DNA of 64,000 nucleotides from NCBI GenBank assembly GCA_031769625.1, contig JAUIMM010000519.1, positions 2,661,501 through 2,725,500 of the forward strand, given 5' to 3'. This stretch comes from Taudactylus pleione. Taxonomy: Eukaryota; Chordata; Amphibia; Anura; Myobatrachidae. Of the stretch, positions 61,640-64,000 are shown piece after piece. Position 1 is the stretch's first letter, and each line of letters starts with the position of its first letter. Made by a program: the position numbers and the translations under genes. The notes under the pieces are model-generated. The model saw nothing but the letters and a program-made list of their open reading frames with translations. It was not told the DNA's origin and made no database searches.

Positions 61640-61990
61640 CCTCAGTCAATTTGATTTAACCATTGGTACTCAAGCATGGAGAGCCTTAAAATTTGGACTG
61701 TAAATGGAAACTTTGCACTATAGGATATATTTACTATTCTAGAAAAGGCTATTGAGAAAGTTGTTGCAACTCAACTGTAATCCCATTTCCATCTGTCAAC
61801 CCATCATATTTGTGGTCTATTCCAGTTAGGATTCTGCAGTGTATCAGCTTTGAAAATTGTGCATTTGCTGTGATTTTCTGGTGGTTTTGCCTTAGATAAA
61901 TCTGGTGGTTTTAAAACTGCCAAAAAGCAGCGATTTTACAAAATTGCTGGTAATTAAATATACCCCAGGGCTCATTAAATAACTGTGTAT
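61640..61990. other. Unassigned DNA
   Basis: Nothing recognised. Confidence 0.35.
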
Positions 61991-62153
61991 TTACTAGGGG
62001 TGAGCGGGTTCGGATTTCTGAAATCCGAACCCCCCCGAGCCCCCCCGATCCGAGTCCGATCCGAGTCAGGCTCGACTTTTCCCGCCTGACTCGGATTCTG
62101 AAATCGAGGCAAAACGTCATCTTCCCGCCTTCCGAGTCTCGCGGGTTTTGGAT

Positions 62154-62164
62154 CCTATATAAGG
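62154..62164 (+). promoter_or_regulatory. hAT core promoter TATA box
   Basis: CCTATATAAGG, about 160 bp from the TIR. Counterparts: GTATAAAAGT (minus, 981-990) and a decayed CCACATAAGG (28,425). Conserved position in three copies. Confidence 0.55.
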
Positions 62165-62509
62165 TACCCACGTCGGCGCCATTATCTCACTCGGCTGTGG
62201 ACAGTGAAGAGGGAGGGTGGGAGTTAGGGCTGTGTAGTGTAGTGTAGTGTAGTGCTGCTGTTGTCCACTACTTCAAAGTCCATAGGGGCTGGCTGTGTTG
62301 TGCTGTGCTGCTGTTGTTAATAGGGGCTGTGTCCACTACTTCAAAGTCCATAGGGGCTGGCTGGACTGTGTTGTGCAGTCAGTTCTCCATAGGGGCTGTG
62401 TCCACTCCAAAGTCCTGTGCAGTGTCCCAGTCCTAAAGAGGTGCTGTAGTGTTGTCCAGGGGGTGCTCTGTCCATCAGGGGTGCTCCCCCAAAGTGCTAA
62501 AAAAATAAT

Positions 62510-64000
62510 ATATTTTCTGTGTTTGTGAATTGTGTGCGCAGTAGCCGCACGTGCATCAACAAAGTAGTGCCAAGCGTGCGCCTGTGTCATAAGTAAAGGG
62601 CCGGCTGGCTTGACCGTTAAAGGGTGCTGTAACCCCCGAAAGTACACTCCAGTCCAAACCAAAAAAAAATTATTTTCTGTGTTTGTGAATTGTGTGCGCA
62701 GTAGCCGCACGTGCATCAACAAAGTAGTGCCAAGCGTGCGCCTGTGTCATAAGTAAAGGGCCGGCTGGCTTGACCGTTAAGGGTGCTGTAACCCCCGAAA
62801 GTACACTCCAGTCCAAACCAAAAAAAAAATTATTTTCTGTGTTTGTGAATTGTGTGCGCAGTAGCCGCACGTGCATCAACAAAGTAGTGCCAAGCGTGCG
62901 CCTGTGTCATAAGTAAAGGGCCGGCTGGCTTGACCGTTAAGGGTGCTGTAACCCCCGAAAGTACACTCCAGTCCAAACCAAAAAAAAAATTATTTTCTGT
63001 GTTTGTGAATTGTGTGCGCAGTAGCCGCACGTGCATCAACAAAGTAGTGCCAAGCGTGCGCCTGTGTCATAAGTAAAGGGCCGGCTGGCTTGACCGTTAA
63101 AGGGTGCTGTAACCCCCAAAGTACACTCCAGTCCAAACCAAAAAAAAAATTATTTTCTGTGTTTGTGAATTGTGTGCGCAGTAGCCGCACGTGCATCAAC
63201 AAAGTAGTGCCAAGCGTGCGCCTGTGTCATAAGTAAAGGGCCGGCTGGCTTGACTGTTAAGGGTGCTGTAACCCCCGAAAGTACACTCCAGTCCAAACCA
63301 AAAAAAAAATTATTTTCTGTGTTTGTGAATTGTGTGCGCAGTAGCCGCACGTGCATCAACAAAGTAGTGCCAAGCGTGCGCCTGTGTCATAAGTAAAGGG
63401 CCGGCTGGCTTGACCGTTAAAGGGTGCTGTAACCCCCAAAGTACACTCCAGTCCAAACCAAAAAAAAAATTATTTTCTGTGTTTGTGAATTGTGTGCGCA
63501 GTAGCCGCATGTGCATCAACAAAGTAGTGCCAAGCGTGCGCCTGTGTCATAAGTAAAGGGCCAGCTGGCTTGACCGTTAAAGGGTGCTGTAACCCCCAAA
63601 GTACACTCCAGTCCAAACCAAAAAAAAATTTATTTTCTGTGTTTGTGAATTGTGTGCGCAGTAGCCGCACGTGCATCAACAAAGTAGTGCCAAGCGTGCG
63701 CCTGTGTCATAAGTAAAGGGCCGGCTGGCTTGACCGTTAAGGGTGCTGTAACCCCCGAAAGTACACTCCAGTCCAAACCAAAAAAAAAATTATTTTCTGT
63801 GTTTGTGAATTGTGTGCGCAGTAGCCGCACGTGCATCAACAAAGTAGTGCCAAGCGTGCGCCTGTGTCATAAGTAAAGGGCCGGCTGGCTTGACCGTTAA
63901 AGGGTGCTGTAACCCCCGAAAGTACACTCCAGTCCAAACCAAAAAAAAAATTATTTTCTGTGTTTGTGAATTGTGTGCGCAGTAGCCGCACGTGCATCAA
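62510..64000 (+). repeat. 160-bp tandem array (9+ units)
   Basis: Units start at about 62,510 and every 160 bp (62,670, 62,830, 62,990, 63,150, 63,310, 63,470, 63,630, 63,790) and continue past the end. Units are nearly identical. Two indels co-vary: TTAAGGG goes with CCCCGAAAG, and TTAAAGGG with CCCCAAAG, keeping the length at 160; the first and the ninth unit carry both longer forms. 160 is not a multiple of 3, so the repeated 70-codon minus-strand frame is not a gene. Confidence 0.95.

Larger units (their letters stand above)
61995..64000 (+). mobile_element. hAT element 5' part, running off the window
   Basis: Starts TAGGGGTGAGCGGGTTCGG, then paired CCGAGTCC/GGACTCGG-type blocks, GGCAAAACGTCATC (62,109), CGCGGGTTTTGGATCC, a TATA box CCTATATAAGG (62,154-62,164), short CTGTGTCCACTACTTC repeats (62,260-62,420) and the 160-bp array. 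Same plan as 28,265, about 150 bp from TIR to TATA. Any transposase lies to the right. Confidence 0.75.

Noticed and set aside
62336..63842. Series of near-identical 70-codon minus-strand frames that look like a gene family
   Set aside because: They are one frame recurring in a 160-bp tandem repeat. The period is not a multiple of three, so no continuous protein exists, and the frame includes poly-A-derived Phe runs.

Overview
This 64 kb window is repeat-rich vertebrate nuclear DNA, most likely from a large-genome amphibian (frog-like). The evidence is many families of non-autonomous DNA transposons, a Penelope-like retroelement, a decayed retrovirus-like provirus, hAT transposase relics with BED zinc fingers, long (TA)n tracts, minisatellites and poly-G runs. 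No intact host protein-coding gene, tRNA or rRNA could be supported. Essentially all short open frames are chance frames or fragments of mobile-element genes. Species assignment is inference.

Layout. 1-6.2 kb: 'K-family' composite elements (GC-rich head, hairpins, minisatellite body), TA microsatellites, a possible solo LTR and two large palindromes. 6.2-12 kb: an unrecognised broken reading frame, a ~33-bp degenerate minisatellite and a 1.45 kb insertion flanked by 16-bp direct repeats. 12.2-14.1 kb: a hAT transposase pseudogene split by two MITEs. 14.6-24.9 kb: a minus-strand endogenous retrovirus with two 472-bp LTRs, a tRNA-Gln-type primer site, recognisable RT/RNase H/integrase remnants and at least four later insertions. 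25-28 kb: small hAT-type and 3-bp-TSD elements. 28.27-33.51 kb: a hAT element with 8-bp target duplications that contains a 2.5 kb Penelope-like insertion (13-bp duplication) and a 306-bp hAT-type insertion (8-bp duplication). 33.5-37.4 kb: mostly low-repeat DNA, including the best candidate for conserved non-coding sequence (34.9-35.5 kb). 37.4-40.6 kb: a tandemly duplicated K element, then a Tc1/mariner transposase fragment. 41.8-46.4 kb: nested hAT-type elements. 47.3-52 kb: a cluster of GGGCCTGATTCA-TIR MITEs, one nested in another. 54.8-58.1 kb: a K element into whose 31-bp array a second K element has inserted. 59.5-64 kb: hAT-type elements, a ~100-bp minisatellite and the 5' part of a hAT element carrying a near-identical 160-bp tandem array that runs off the window.

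The window is best read as a stratigraphy of transposition. Three systems recur. (1) MITE families A, B and C share the TIR GGGCCTGATTCA and make 3-bp target duplications. (2) A TAGRGATGWGC-ended hAT family has a conserved promoter and tandem arrays near its 5' end. (3) The K family joins a CRE-like palindrome, stem-loops and a splice-donor-like GTAAGT site to an expandable GGGGCACTACTA-type minisatellite. The K family is the strongest candidate for an undescribed system.
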